DNA from: Omnitrophica WOR_2 bacterium RIFCSPLOWO2_12_FULL_46_30
GTDB taxonomy: Bacteria; Omnitrophota; Gorgyraeia; Gygaellales; UBA12090
Assembly: GCA_001805845.1 (NCBI GenBank)
Contig: MHHA01000022.1
Span: forward strand, 549-14,585
Direction: 5' to 3'
Length of the DNA stretch: 14,037 bases
The translations under genes were made by a program, and so were the position numbers. Under the pieces are notes generated by a model, which saw nothing but the letters and a program-made list of their open reading frames with translations, did not search any database and had not been told where the DNA came from. Every line of letters begins with the position of its first letter. Positions within the stretch are counted from its first letter, which is position 1. Of this stretch, positions 1-5,451 are shown piece after piece.

Positions 1-1836
1 GCCCTCGTCTCCTTTAAGCGATGGTTGGTATTCTTTTTCTTCTTCCCTGCCTGTGTATTCACGATAGGGCTTAATCGTTTCCTCAGGCGCCTGTGCGGGA
101 GCCTCATAATCTGTCTGGGAAGTAAAAGAAGGATATTCCTTGAATTCTTTCGGCGGCTGATGGCCAAAATCCCTTTCATCGCCGGTAGTCAGGCTCTCGC
201 CGCTTACTATATGGGGCGTGAGCATTACTAATAACTCTGTGCGTTCAGTTTTATTTGAGCTGGTCCTAAAGAAAAAGCTGATCACGGGAATCCGGCCTAA
301 TATAGGCAGATGGTCAGAGCTTGAGATTTTTTCTTCTTTGCGTAAGCCGCCAATAATAATGGTTGAGCCGTCTTTTACCAGAACCGTGGTCTCGGCCATT
401 GAGGTATCAATGATGGGAATTTTGTTGCCTGAGGGCGTAGTCAGGGTGGAAACCACGCTGGAAACCTCGGGCTTGACTTTCATGGTCACAAAACCCTCGT
501 CATTGATGGTCGGGGTTACCGATAATTGAATCCCTACATCCACAAAGGTTACCTCTTCTGAAACAGTGCTGGTGGTTTGGCCGGTGGTAGTAGTGGTGGT
601 AACATAGGCCTGGCGTTCGCCGATATGAATCTTTGCCTCCTGATTATTGACTACGGCTAATTTGGGGTTGGAAAGGATCTGGGTCTTGCCTAAGGTCTGC
701 AAATATTTCATGAGTATGTCTATATCCCGTTTTTTACTAATGAGGCCGATATGCATCTTTTCGCCAAGAGTCGTTTTGGTGCTCCCGGAGACGCTTGCGG
801 TATTTCCGCTAAAAGGAAGGGCGCCGATACCGGTAGTCCCTGCCAGGGAATCCATAAATGCCCTGCGGGACTGCCAGGCGGCAGTAGATCCCTGCAGGAC
901 GCTAAAGGGATATGAGCCTAAATAGGAGGTTCCCAGCGAGTTCCCCAATTTCATCAGGCCTTCCCATTCAATGCCTGAGGTTATCTCGTTGGATAATTTG
1001 ACCTTGACGATGGTGGTGTCAATCAAAACCTGTTTGGTCTTTTTATCCAGGGCCTCAATCAATACCTTCATATCCTGCATTCTTTCCGGCAATGCCTGGA
1101 TAATCACCTGATTTGAACGCTCATCCGCTTTTATGGAGCCGACTTTTTTGGCGTCTAATTGCGCCTTGAGCTGTTCTTCCACATCTTTTGCCTTGGCGTA
1201 TTTTAGATTAAAGACCTCCATTAAATTCTTCTGCTCAAGAGTGGACAGGGCCTCTTCAATCCTCTGAATATTGCCCGGGGTATCCATAATCAAGGCGGTC
1301 CCGGTCTCCGACTCAACCAATACCCTGCCAATATCGCTTTTTAAGGTATCCAGCAGGCTGAATGCCTGCTCGGGTATGGCGTATTGAAGGCGGAATACTT
1401 TTACCTCCCGGATATCGGAAAATTTTTTCCCAAAAAGCCCCCGGTATTCCTCCTCGCTCATTACATTATAAATACTGCCTTCCTTAGCATAGGCAAGGCC
1501 GTTTGAACGCAGCATAATGTCAAAGATATCCCTCACCGGAACATCCTGGACCATCAGGGTAACCCTGCCGGCGACGTTCTTAGTGGCAATAATATTCAAG
1601 CCCGCCTTCACCGCCAGGAACTTAAGGGCATCCACTACTTCAATGTTGCGCAGGTCTAAAGCAATCCGCTCGTCCATACCGCCGGGAACAGAAAGAATTG
1701 CCGGCTGCTCTATCGGCGGCTGCGCAGGCGCCTGGGCCAATTGGGCTGTGGCATCTTCTGCGGATATTGGCGCAAGATAGCCAAAGGAGTAAAAAAATAC
1801 TATTCCTACGGATAAAATTCTTTTAAAGCACGTCAT
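1..1836 (-). CDS. Secretin (type II secretion / type IV pilus outer-membrane pore), C-terminus cut by window edge
   Basis: Outer-membrane ring protein of the GspD/PilQ family; 612 codons are visible and the frame runs off base 1 without a stop. Residues 1-26 form a signal peptide (hydrophobic core then ISA before ED). Residues about 52-130 resemble the N0/STN domain (LRNIEVVDALKFLA), 145-205 and 206-265 two N1/N2-type ring domains, and about 270-545 the secretin core, including LPILGRIPVISFFFR (510-524) and ELLVMLTPHIV (534-544). An acidic, proline-rich tail follows. The ATG shares an ATGA overlap with the stop of the preceding GspB/GspC-like gene, so the two are translationally coupled. Family assignment is strong; whether it serves protein secretion or pili cannot be told here because the rest of the machinery lies outside the window. 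Confidence 0.93.
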   Translation of the reverse strand, partial: MTCFKRILSVGIVFFYSFGYLAPISAEDATAQLAQAPAQPPIEQPAILSVPGGMDERIALDLRNIEVVDALKFLAVKAGLNIIATKNVAGRVTLMVQDVPVRDIFDIMLRSNGLAYAKEGSIYNVMSEEEYRGLFGKKFSDIREVKVFRLQYAIPEQAFSLLDTLKSDIGRVLVESETGTALIMDTPGNIQRIEEALSTLEQKNLMEVFNLKYAKAKDVEEQLKAQLDAKKVGSIKADERSNQVIIQALPERMQDMKVLIEALDKKTKQVLIDTTIVKVKLSNEITSGIEWEGLMKLGNSLGTSYLGSYPFSVLQGSTAAWQSRRAFMDSLAGTTGIGALPFSGNTASVSGSTKTTLGEKMHIGLISKKRDIDILMKYLQTLGKTQILSNPKLAVVNNQEAKIHIGERQAYVTTTTTTGQTTSTVSEEVTFVDVGIQLSVTPTINDEGFVTMKVKPEVSSVVSTLTTPSGNKIPIIDTSMAETTVLVKDGSTIIIGGLRKEEKISSSDHLPILGRIPVISFFFRTSSNKTERTELLVMLTPHIVSGESLTTGDERDFGHQPPKEFKEYPSFTSQTDYEAPAQAPEETIKPYREYTGREEEKEYQPSLKGDEG

Positions 1837-2519
1837 CGTAATTCAATTTCTTCTCCCCGGTAACTCAAGACCACCTTATCCTTAAAAATTGCCTGCACCC
1901 GGACGTCGCCAATCATCTGGCCTCTTTTCACAAAAAATGTCTTGAGCGCCCGGCTATCTTCAACCATTGCATCCGGATCCTTAGACCAGGAAATCCCCAC
2001 CAATTTCAAATGCTGGGTGGCCTCAAGTATTTCGCCGGAAGGGCCCGCCGGAGCCGCTGCTTCTGTTGTGCCCTCTGTTTTTTTTGGCTCCAGCTGAAAA
2101 ATATCCCTTTGCCTTACTTTTTCCAGATAATACGAGGCCGCCTTTAAAAACGAGCCTTCCTGAAAAACATCTCCGGATTCCTTGCCGGAGAATTCAAATT
2201 TAAAAACAGGCAGTTTTTTCGTATTCACTATGCCGATGGCTAAATTACCGGCAAAATAAAGCGTTAAGATTACCAGGCATACGCTCAGGGCTTTATTTAG
2301 CGCCTTGACGTCTAACGGACGGCGCTTTAGGTCCTTGAGCCATTTTTTAAACCGTTCTCTTGAGAATGAAACCCTGCCTAACCAGGCTCCCGGCGAGAGC
2401 AGGCTTAAGCCGTGCTGTTTCATCCCGCTTAAGCCGAGGGGATTTGCGTTTTTCGCTTTCGGGTTCTCAATTAAATTCAATAACTGCTTTTCTGGAGTAA
2501 GAGGTCTTTCCGGTGCCAT
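1833..2519 (-). CDS. GspB/GspC/PilP-like inner-membrane secretin partner
   Basis: A 228-residue bitopic protein. A cytoplasmic N-terminus of about 75 residues, basic near its end (KKWLKDLKRR), leads to one membrane segment at about 77-98. A periplasmic part follows with an Ala/Pro/Gly linker (about 146-164) and a small beta-rich C-terminal domain (170-228: LKLVGISWSKDPDAMVED, then IFKDKVVLSYRGEEIEL). This C-terminal pattern is shared by GspB, GspC and PilP, which link the inner membrane to the secretin. The adjacent gspA-type ATPase favours a GspB-like role (ExeA/ExeB pair), but GspC or PilP cannot be excluded. Its start lies 43 bases inside the end of the gspA gene in another frame. A later in-frame start exists (M33) but would lose most of the N-terminal region, so the long start is preferred with moderate certainty. 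Confidence 0.78.
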   Translation of the reverse strand: MAPERPLTPEKQLLNLIENPKAKNANPLGLSGMKQHGLSLLSPGAWLGRVSFSRERFKKWLKDLKRRPLDVKALNKALSVCLVILTLYFAGNLAIGIVNTKKLPVFKFEFSGKESGDVFQEGSFLKAASYYLEKVRQRDIFQLEPKKTEGTTEAAAPAGPSGEILEATQHLKLVGISWSKDPDAMVEDSRALKTFFVKRGQMIGDVRVQAIFKDKVVLSYRGEEIELR

Positions 2520-3346
2520 CCTGAACGTATCTCTTCGTCAATCAATTCTCGGATTAATCCTGCGTCAACTACGAATTTATTCTTTAATATCACGTTTCTC
2601 AGCGCCTTATGGCAGAGCATAATCACCTGCCGGGGATAACCCCGGCTGTACTCATAGATTCCCTTGATCGCGTCATCCAGAAATAGATGCATATGCGCTT
2701 TATAGCCCGCCTGGCGCACGCGGAATTCAATCATTTCTTTGGTTTCCTCAAAATCCAGCGGATTCAGGGTGTACTTAAAGCTGATGCGGTCAAAGAAATT
2801 GGGAATATTAATAATTTTGGAATACAGCTCTAACTGCCCCAGTAAGACTAACTGCAGAAGCTTAAACTCATTGGTCTCATAATTTAAAAGGACGCGCAGG
2901 ACCTCAAGCGAGCTTTCGCTTAATTTCTGCGCCTCATCAATAATTAAGGCCACGGTTCTGTTCTCGGTTACCCCCTTCTGGAAGAGAAATCTCTCCAGGG
3001 TTTCTCTTAAGTCCAGAATAGTCGGCTGGGAGAAATTACTCACATTTATATCAAAATTCTTCACTAAGGAATTCACAAAGAGGGACTCATTGTCAAAAGA
3101 AGGGTCTAAGATAATATGGAAGGTAAAATCACTCCTCTGCCGTAATTCCTGGATGAGCTTTCGGGAAAGGGTGGTCTTGCCGGTCCCCACGTCTCCTAAA
3201 ATAATGGAAAGGCCCCGCTTCACCCTTAATTCAATCAAGACATTGGTTAAGGCCGCTTCGTGCTCCTTGGTTAAATAAAAAAACTCCGGGTCCGGGCTGG
3301 TAGAAAACGGCTCTTTGTCAAATCCTAAGATCTTACAATAGCTCAT
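2477..3346 (-). CDS. gspA: ExeA/GspA-family AAA ATPase
   Basis: Cytoplasmic AAA+ ATPase of the ExeA type, 289 residues. The N-terminus (FGFDKEP-like stretch at 8-14, then TSPDPEFFYLT at 16-26) is the family signature and fixes the start. Walker A is GDVGTGKT (51-58) and Walker B ends in D137-E138 within ALIIDEAQ. In Aeromonas, ExeA with ExeB helps the secretin assemble through peptidoglycan. This copy has only the ATPase region: no transmembrane helix and no C-terminal peptidoglycan-binding domain follow, so it is a short form. It begins 3 bases after the MerR-like stop and overlaps the next gene by 43 bases, so the four genes form one operon. The sequence AAAGG abuts the ATG, with TGGGA further upstream as an alternative ribosome-binding site. 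Confidence 0.9.
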   Translation of the reverse strand: MSYCKILGFDKEPFSTSPDPEFFYLTKEHEAALTNVLIELRVKRGLSIILGDVGTGKTTLSRKLIQELRQRSDFTFHIILDPSFDNESLFVNSLVKNFDINVSNFSQPTILDLRETLERFLFQKGVTENRTVALIIDEAQKLSESSLEVLRVLLNYETNEFKLLQLVLLGQLELYSKIINIPNFFDRISFKYTLNPLDFEETKEMIEFRVRQAGYKAHMHLFLDDAIKGIYEYSRGYPRQVIMLCHKALRNVILKNKFVVDAGLIRELIDEEIRSGWHRKDLLLQKSSY

Positions 3347-3349
3347 CCT

Positions 3350-3604
3350 TTAGATTCCCACTAAGCGCTTGCGGATTAAGCGCAGGGAATAACCTTCGCT
3401 GACTAACTCCCTTATTTTCTTAAGCCGCTTCTGGATTAAATTCCTGCCGTAGAAACGTTCATTGCCTTTTTTCAATAATACCGGCAGCAGCCCGATATCG
3501 GTATAATGATTAACCGTCTGATACGACAGATGATACTTATGCATAATATCTTTTGCCGAGAGCAGCTTATTATTCCGGTTATTGTTCTTCTCTTTTTTCT
3601 CCAT
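3350..3604 (-). CDS. Small MerR-type helix-turn-helix regulator
   Basis: An 84-residue basic protein. After a polar, Asn/Lys-rich N-terminus (1-14), residues 15-80 match a MerR winged-helix domain: LSAKDIMHKYHLSYQTVNHY (recognition helix region), DIGLLPVLLKKGNERFYGR (wing, with the typical RFY), then IRELVSEGYSLRLIRKRL. It stops right after this, so it lacks the long dimerisation helix and effector domain of full MerR proteins. As first gene of the secretin operon, 3 nt before gspA, it may autoregulate the operon or act through another domain partner; this is inference. The leader from the predicted promoter is about 78 nt and the ribosome-binding site is weak (AAAAG just before ATG). Confidence 0.75.
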   Translation of the reverse strand: MEKKEKNNNRNNKLLSAKDIMHKYHLSYQTVNHYTDIGLLPVLLKKGNERFYGRNLIQKRLKKIRELVSEGYSLRLIRKRLVGI

Positions 3605-3688
3605 CTTTTAATTTTCCGAAAAGCATCACCCAAAAACCATAATCCCTTGGGCCGGGGATTCCTGACTTACCATAATTACTATAGCTCT

Positions 3689-3718
3689 AATATATACCAT
3701 AATTTCTAACTTTGTCAA
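3689..3718 (-). promoter_or_regulatory. Sigma-70 promoter of the merR-gspA-secretin operon
   Basis: On the minus strand TTGACA (3718-3713) is followed by TATATT (3694-3689, 18-bp spacer) or the overlapping TATATA (3696-3691, 16-bp spacer). A 9-bp direct repeat (TACCATAAT on the plus strand, at 3695-3703 and 3668-3676) sits once in the spacer and once downstream of the -10 box. MerR proteins bind promoter spacers, so these copies are operator candidates for the first gene of the operon; that link is inference. Confidence 0.7.
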
Positions 3719-3759
3719 GAAAAATCTGTCCTTCTGATAGAAACTTTGACAGATTTTTC
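3719..3759. repeat. 12-bp perfect inverted repeat next to the -35 box
   Basis: Arms GAAAAATCTGTC (3719-3730) and GACAGATTTTTC (3748-3759) with a 17-nt loop. The left arm directly abuts the -35 box of the secretin-operon promoter. It could be a regulator binding site, or a weak terminator insulating the promoter from transcription arriving from the right. No choice can be made from sequence alone. Confidence 0.7.
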
Positions 3760-3783
3760 GCAGTCCCCCCTGCTTTGTTTTGT

Positions 3784-3919
3784 GTAACAGTTCAGCTCTT
3801 GGAAGTATTAGTGTCACTGCGAGGAGCGACAGCGACGAAGCAGTCTTTTTATAAGATTGCTTCGCCCTTTCGGGGCCCGCAATGACACCGACGGGCACTT
3901 CTGAAGGCTGAACTGTTAC
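3784..3919. repeat. 136-bp palindromic element with terminal inverted repeats (MITE/REP-like)
   Basis: The ends are perfect 13-bp inverted repeats, GTAACAGTTCAGC (3784-3796) and GCTGAACTGTTAC (3907-3919). A second imperfect palindrome is nested inside: GTGTCACTGCGAGG (from 3811) against CCCGCAATGACAC (to 3888), meeting around an A/T-rich centre near 3846-3854, with the GAAGCAGTC/GATTGCTTC arms flanking it. The core resembles the 'GTCATTGCGAGGAGCGA...GAAGCAATC' intergenic repeat that I recognise from many bacterial draft genomes. It encodes no credible protein. It is probably a non-autonomous repeat; no target-site duplication is obvious. Confidence 0.75.
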
Positions 3920-3936
3920 CTCTCTATCCAGAAAAT

Positions 3937-3964
3937 AAAAAGCGCTCAGAAATGAGCGCTTTTT
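3937..3964. terminator. Bidirectional intrinsic terminator
   Basis: A 12-bp perfect stem, AAAAAGCGCTCA (3937-3948) with TGAGCGCTTTTT (3953-3964), closed by a GAAA tetraloop. The G/C-rich part is flanked by A and T runs on both sides, so it can terminate in either direction. On the minus strand it lies about 105 nt beyond the tRNA-Asp 3' end and is the first U-tract hairpin after vapBC-tRNA-Asp. Confidence 0.85.
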
Positions 3965-4011
3965 AAATGGGGCGTGAGCGAGTGATAAGATATACAGCGG
4001 GGTATTTGTTA

Positions 4012-4038
4012 GGCATCAAAACACATTGTTTTGATGCC
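4012..4038. repeat. 12-bp-stem hairpin with 3-nt loop
   Basis: GGCATCAAAACA (4012-4023) pairs perfectly with TGTTTTGATGCC (4027-4038) around the loop CAT. It shares two bases with the next palindrome, so the two hairpins stand back to back. There is no U-run on either side, so this is not a typical terminator; RNA processing or a repeat remnant are alternatives. Confidence 0.75.
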
Positions 4039-4072
4039 CGTTCTCACTTTCATTAATGAAAGTGAGAACGGG
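4037..4072. repeat. 36-bp perfect palindrome overlapping the tRNA-Asp 3' end
   Basis: Every base from 4037 to 4054 pairs with 4072 to 4055, centred on ATTAAT. The outer CGGG (4069-4072) is also the last four bases of tRNA-Asp, so the palindrome begins inside the mature tRNA and copies its end in inverted form. In the transcript it would make a long hairpin directly on the tRNA 3' end, possibly affecting 3' processing or termination. Confidence 0.85.
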
Positions 4073-4145
4073 GCTGACGGGATTTGAACCCGCGACCTTC
4101 TCCGTGACAGGGAGACGCCCTAAGACCAGACTAGGCCACAGCCCC
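4069..4145 (-). tRNA. tRNA-Asp (anticodon GTC)
   Basis: A 77-nt cloverleaf. The acceptor GGGGCTG pairs perfectly with CAGCCCC, the D-stem is GCCT/GGGC, the anticodon stem TCTCC/GGAGA encloses the loop CTGTCAC (anticodon GTC), and the T-arm has TTCAAAT. The discriminator is G73, as expected for tRNA-Asp. CCA is not encoded. The 5' end is only 4 nt past the vapC stop codon, so the tRNA is probably cut out of a vapBC transcript. Confidence 0.96.
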
Positions 4146-4149
4146 AGCA

Positions 4150-4554
4150 TTATTTTATAAATTGAGTATGGAGATGATAATAATTCTTTATCAGCTCATA
4201 GTGGCGGTCGGCATGCAGTAAGAGAAAATTATGTTTTAAACAAAGGCTGGCTATAATCGTATCCACGGCTGGAATTGCATAGCCTCTGCGTCTGAGGTTA
4301 AAGGAGATTTTATAAGCGCTCTCCCAAACTTCAGGGGTTATTTCGATGCATTCTAGAGCTGTAAGGTCCTCATAAAGCTCGGCATATTCCTTCTGATTTT
4401 TTGCGCCGGTAAGCAATTCTAAGATTATTAACTGCGTGATGACTACCCGTTTCTCACTCAGAAACCTTTCCAGGCACTCTTTAAGCGCTCGGCCTAAGTC
4501 TTCCCTGAAGCCTATTATCCAGGTAGAGGTATCGAAGACAACCTGCTTATCCAT
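4150..4554 (-). CDS. vapC: VapC-type PIN-domain ribonuclease toxin
   Basis: A single PIN domain of 134 residues, the usual size for a type II toxin. The acidic metal-binding residues are present in order: D8 (VVFDTSTW), E46 (ILELLTG), D98 (AVDTIIAS) and D116 (HADRHYELI). VapC toxins are Mg2+-dependent endoribonucleases, and several cut tRNA or rRNA loops; the target here is unknown. The ATG overlaps the vapB coding end by 8 bp, giving coupled translation after the antitoxin. The stop is 4 nt before tRNA-Asp, an unusual arrangement. All catalytic acids are intact, so the toxin is likely functional. Confidence 0.93.
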   Translation of the reverse strand: MDKQVVFDTSTWIIGFREDLGRALKECLERFLSEKRVVITQLIILELLTGAKNQKEYAELYEDLTALECIEITPEVWESAYKISFNLRRRGYAIPAVDTIIASLCLKHNFLLLHADRHYELIKNYYHLHTQFIK

Positions 4555-4750
4555 ATGCTCGCCTCTTGCTTAAATCATTTAAAGAAAGCTTCAGGGGAGA
4601 TTTTCCCAGGCGGCTGATAAGACGTTCGATTCTCTTAGTGCGGATTAATTCTTCTAAGCCGGCATTAACAAGGCCTTTTTTAGTAGTAAATCTGGTTACA
4701 GCCATTGCCTTCTTCAATAATTTATCATCTATCTCAATAGTAGATCTCAT
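4547..4750 (-). CDS. vapB: VapB-type antitoxin
   Basis: A 67-residue protein opening with MRSTIEIDDKLLKKAM, the ribbon-helix-helix-like N-terminus of the VapB antitoxin family, followed by TTKKGLVNAGLEELIR and a basic, flexible C-terminus expected to hold the toxin. The frame also has a GTG at 4759 and an ATG at 4756. The ATG at 4750 is chosen because GAGGTG (4762-4757) lies 6 nt upstream, an ideal ribosome-binding site, and because it gives the family N-terminus. It precedes and overlaps vapC by 8 bp. Such antitoxins usually repress their own promoter as a complex with the toxin. Confidence 0.92.
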   Translation of the reverse strand: MRSTIEIDDKLLKKAMAVTRFTTKKGLVNAGLEELIRTKRIERLISRLGKSPLKLSLNDLSKRRAYG

Positions 4751-4763
4751 ATACATCACCTCT

Positions 4764-4798
4764 GCATAAATTATATGCTATATTTATGTGCTTGTCAA
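4764..4798 (-). promoter_or_regulatory. Consensus sigma-70 promoter and candidate operator of vapBC
   Basis: On the minus strand TTGACA (4798-4793) and TATAAT (4775-4770) are separated by exactly 17 bp: both boxes and the spacing are perfect consensus. Transcription would start near 4763, at the ribosome-binding site, giving a leader of about a dozen bases. The inverted repeat GCATA-N5-TATGC (4764-4778) covers the -10 box and is a candidate VapBC operator. This is inference from position and from autoregulation in the family. Confidence 0.85.
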
Positions 4799-4868
4799 GA
4801 TGCTTTTTTTGTGCATTAAAAAGCGGGGCTGTGAAGCTCTTCATGCCAATTTTAAACTTGAAATTATA

Positions 4869-4942
4869 TGGGCGGTAGAGGACTTGAACCCCTGACTTCG
4901 TGAATGTAAATCACGCGTTCTAACCAGCTGAACTAACCGCCC
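4869..4942 (-). tRNA. tRNA-Val (anticodon TAC)
   Basis: A 74-nt cloverleaf. The acceptor GGGCGGT pairs perfectly with ACCGCCC, the D-arm is GTTCAGCTGGTTAGAAC, and the anticodon stem CGTGA/TCACG encloses TTTACAT (anticodon TAC). The T-loop is TTCAAGT and the discriminator is A73. CCA is not encoded. It lies 42 nt behind the atpK stop with no terminator between, so read-through from the ATPase operon is likely. No clear terminator follows before the vapBC promoter. Confidence 0.96.
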
Positions 4943-4984
4943 GAGCATTTACTTACTCTACGGGTACAAAACGGTTATACTCCT

Positions 4985-5434
4985 TTAGAGCTTGCCCAGT
5001 AACGTCATGGTAAATGCCATCACAAAGAGGGCAACGGTTTCAATTATACCCAAGACCACCAGATAGTTACCAAAACCCTTTCCGGTCTCGCCCATTGCAT
5101 CGGCTGCGGTAGCGCCGGCCTTTCCCTGCATATATGCGGAAAGCCCCATGGCCAGCCCGGCAAATAGGCCCACGCTCCAGAGATATGTTCCTTTGAGGGC
5201 AAACTCAACCATTTTATTCATAATAATCATTCCATAAATAGTCTGAGTTAATGGCGCGCCCACAAAGGCAACCAGCATAAATGAAGCTGCCTTATTCTGG
5301 GCAAATGCCTTTTTCCAGGCCCCCACTGCTGCCATACCGGCAACTCCCGCGCCTAAACCCGAACCAACGGCTGAAAGCGCAAGAGAAGCAATTAAACCTA
5401 AGTCATTAAAATTAACTGCCATTGTCTGCTCCAT
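4985..5434 (-). CDS. atpK: V/A-type ATPase subunit K (proteolipid rotor ring)
   Basis: A 149-residue, four-helix (two-hairpin) proteolipid that forms the membrane ring carrying ions past subunit I. Glycine-rich helix 1 (LSAVGSGLGAGVAG, 20-33) is typical. The ion site is readable: A60-P61-L62-T63-Q64 in hairpin 1, Q103 before GK, and the essential carboxylate E132 in LGIIETVALF in hairpin 2. Hairpin 1 has no carboxylate, as in other duplicated V-type c subunits. T63, Q64, Q103 and E132 match the side-chain Na+ ligands of Enterococcus hirae NtpK, so a Na+-translocating enzyme is plausible. AGGAGG precedes the start by 9-10 nt; M5 is an alternative start. Last gene of the ATPase operon, 17 nt after atpI. 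Confidence 0.95.
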   Translation of the reverse strand: MEQTMAVNFNDLGLIASLALSAVGSGLGAGVAGMAAVGAWKKAFAQNKAASFMLVAFVGAPLTQTIYGMIIMNKMVEFALKGTYLWSVGLFAGLAMGLSAYMQGKAGATAADAMGETGKGFGNYLVVLGIIETVALFVMAFTMTLLGKL

Positions 5435-5451
5435 AGACCCAACCCTCCTTT

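Noticed and set aside
3605..3682. Possible riboswitch in the leader of the secretin operon
   Set aside because: The leader of about 78 nt is A/T-rich with no recognisable aptamer; only direct repeats near the promoter stand out.
3626..3898. A 90-codon minus-strand open frame upstream of the MerR-like gene
   Set aside because: It runs through the 136-bp palindromic element and the secretin-operon promoter; its protein has no family features and its codons are the repeat arms.
4069..4145. tRNA-Asp as an integration (att) site of a mobile island
   Set aside because: No integrase and no direct repeat of the tRNA 3' end was found in the window; the only match is a 9-bp inverted copy of the 5' end.
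4834..4868. Terminator after tRNA-Val
   Set aside because: The TGAAG/CTTCA arms are only 5 bp with a 2-nt loop and no U-run follows, so no terminator is called.
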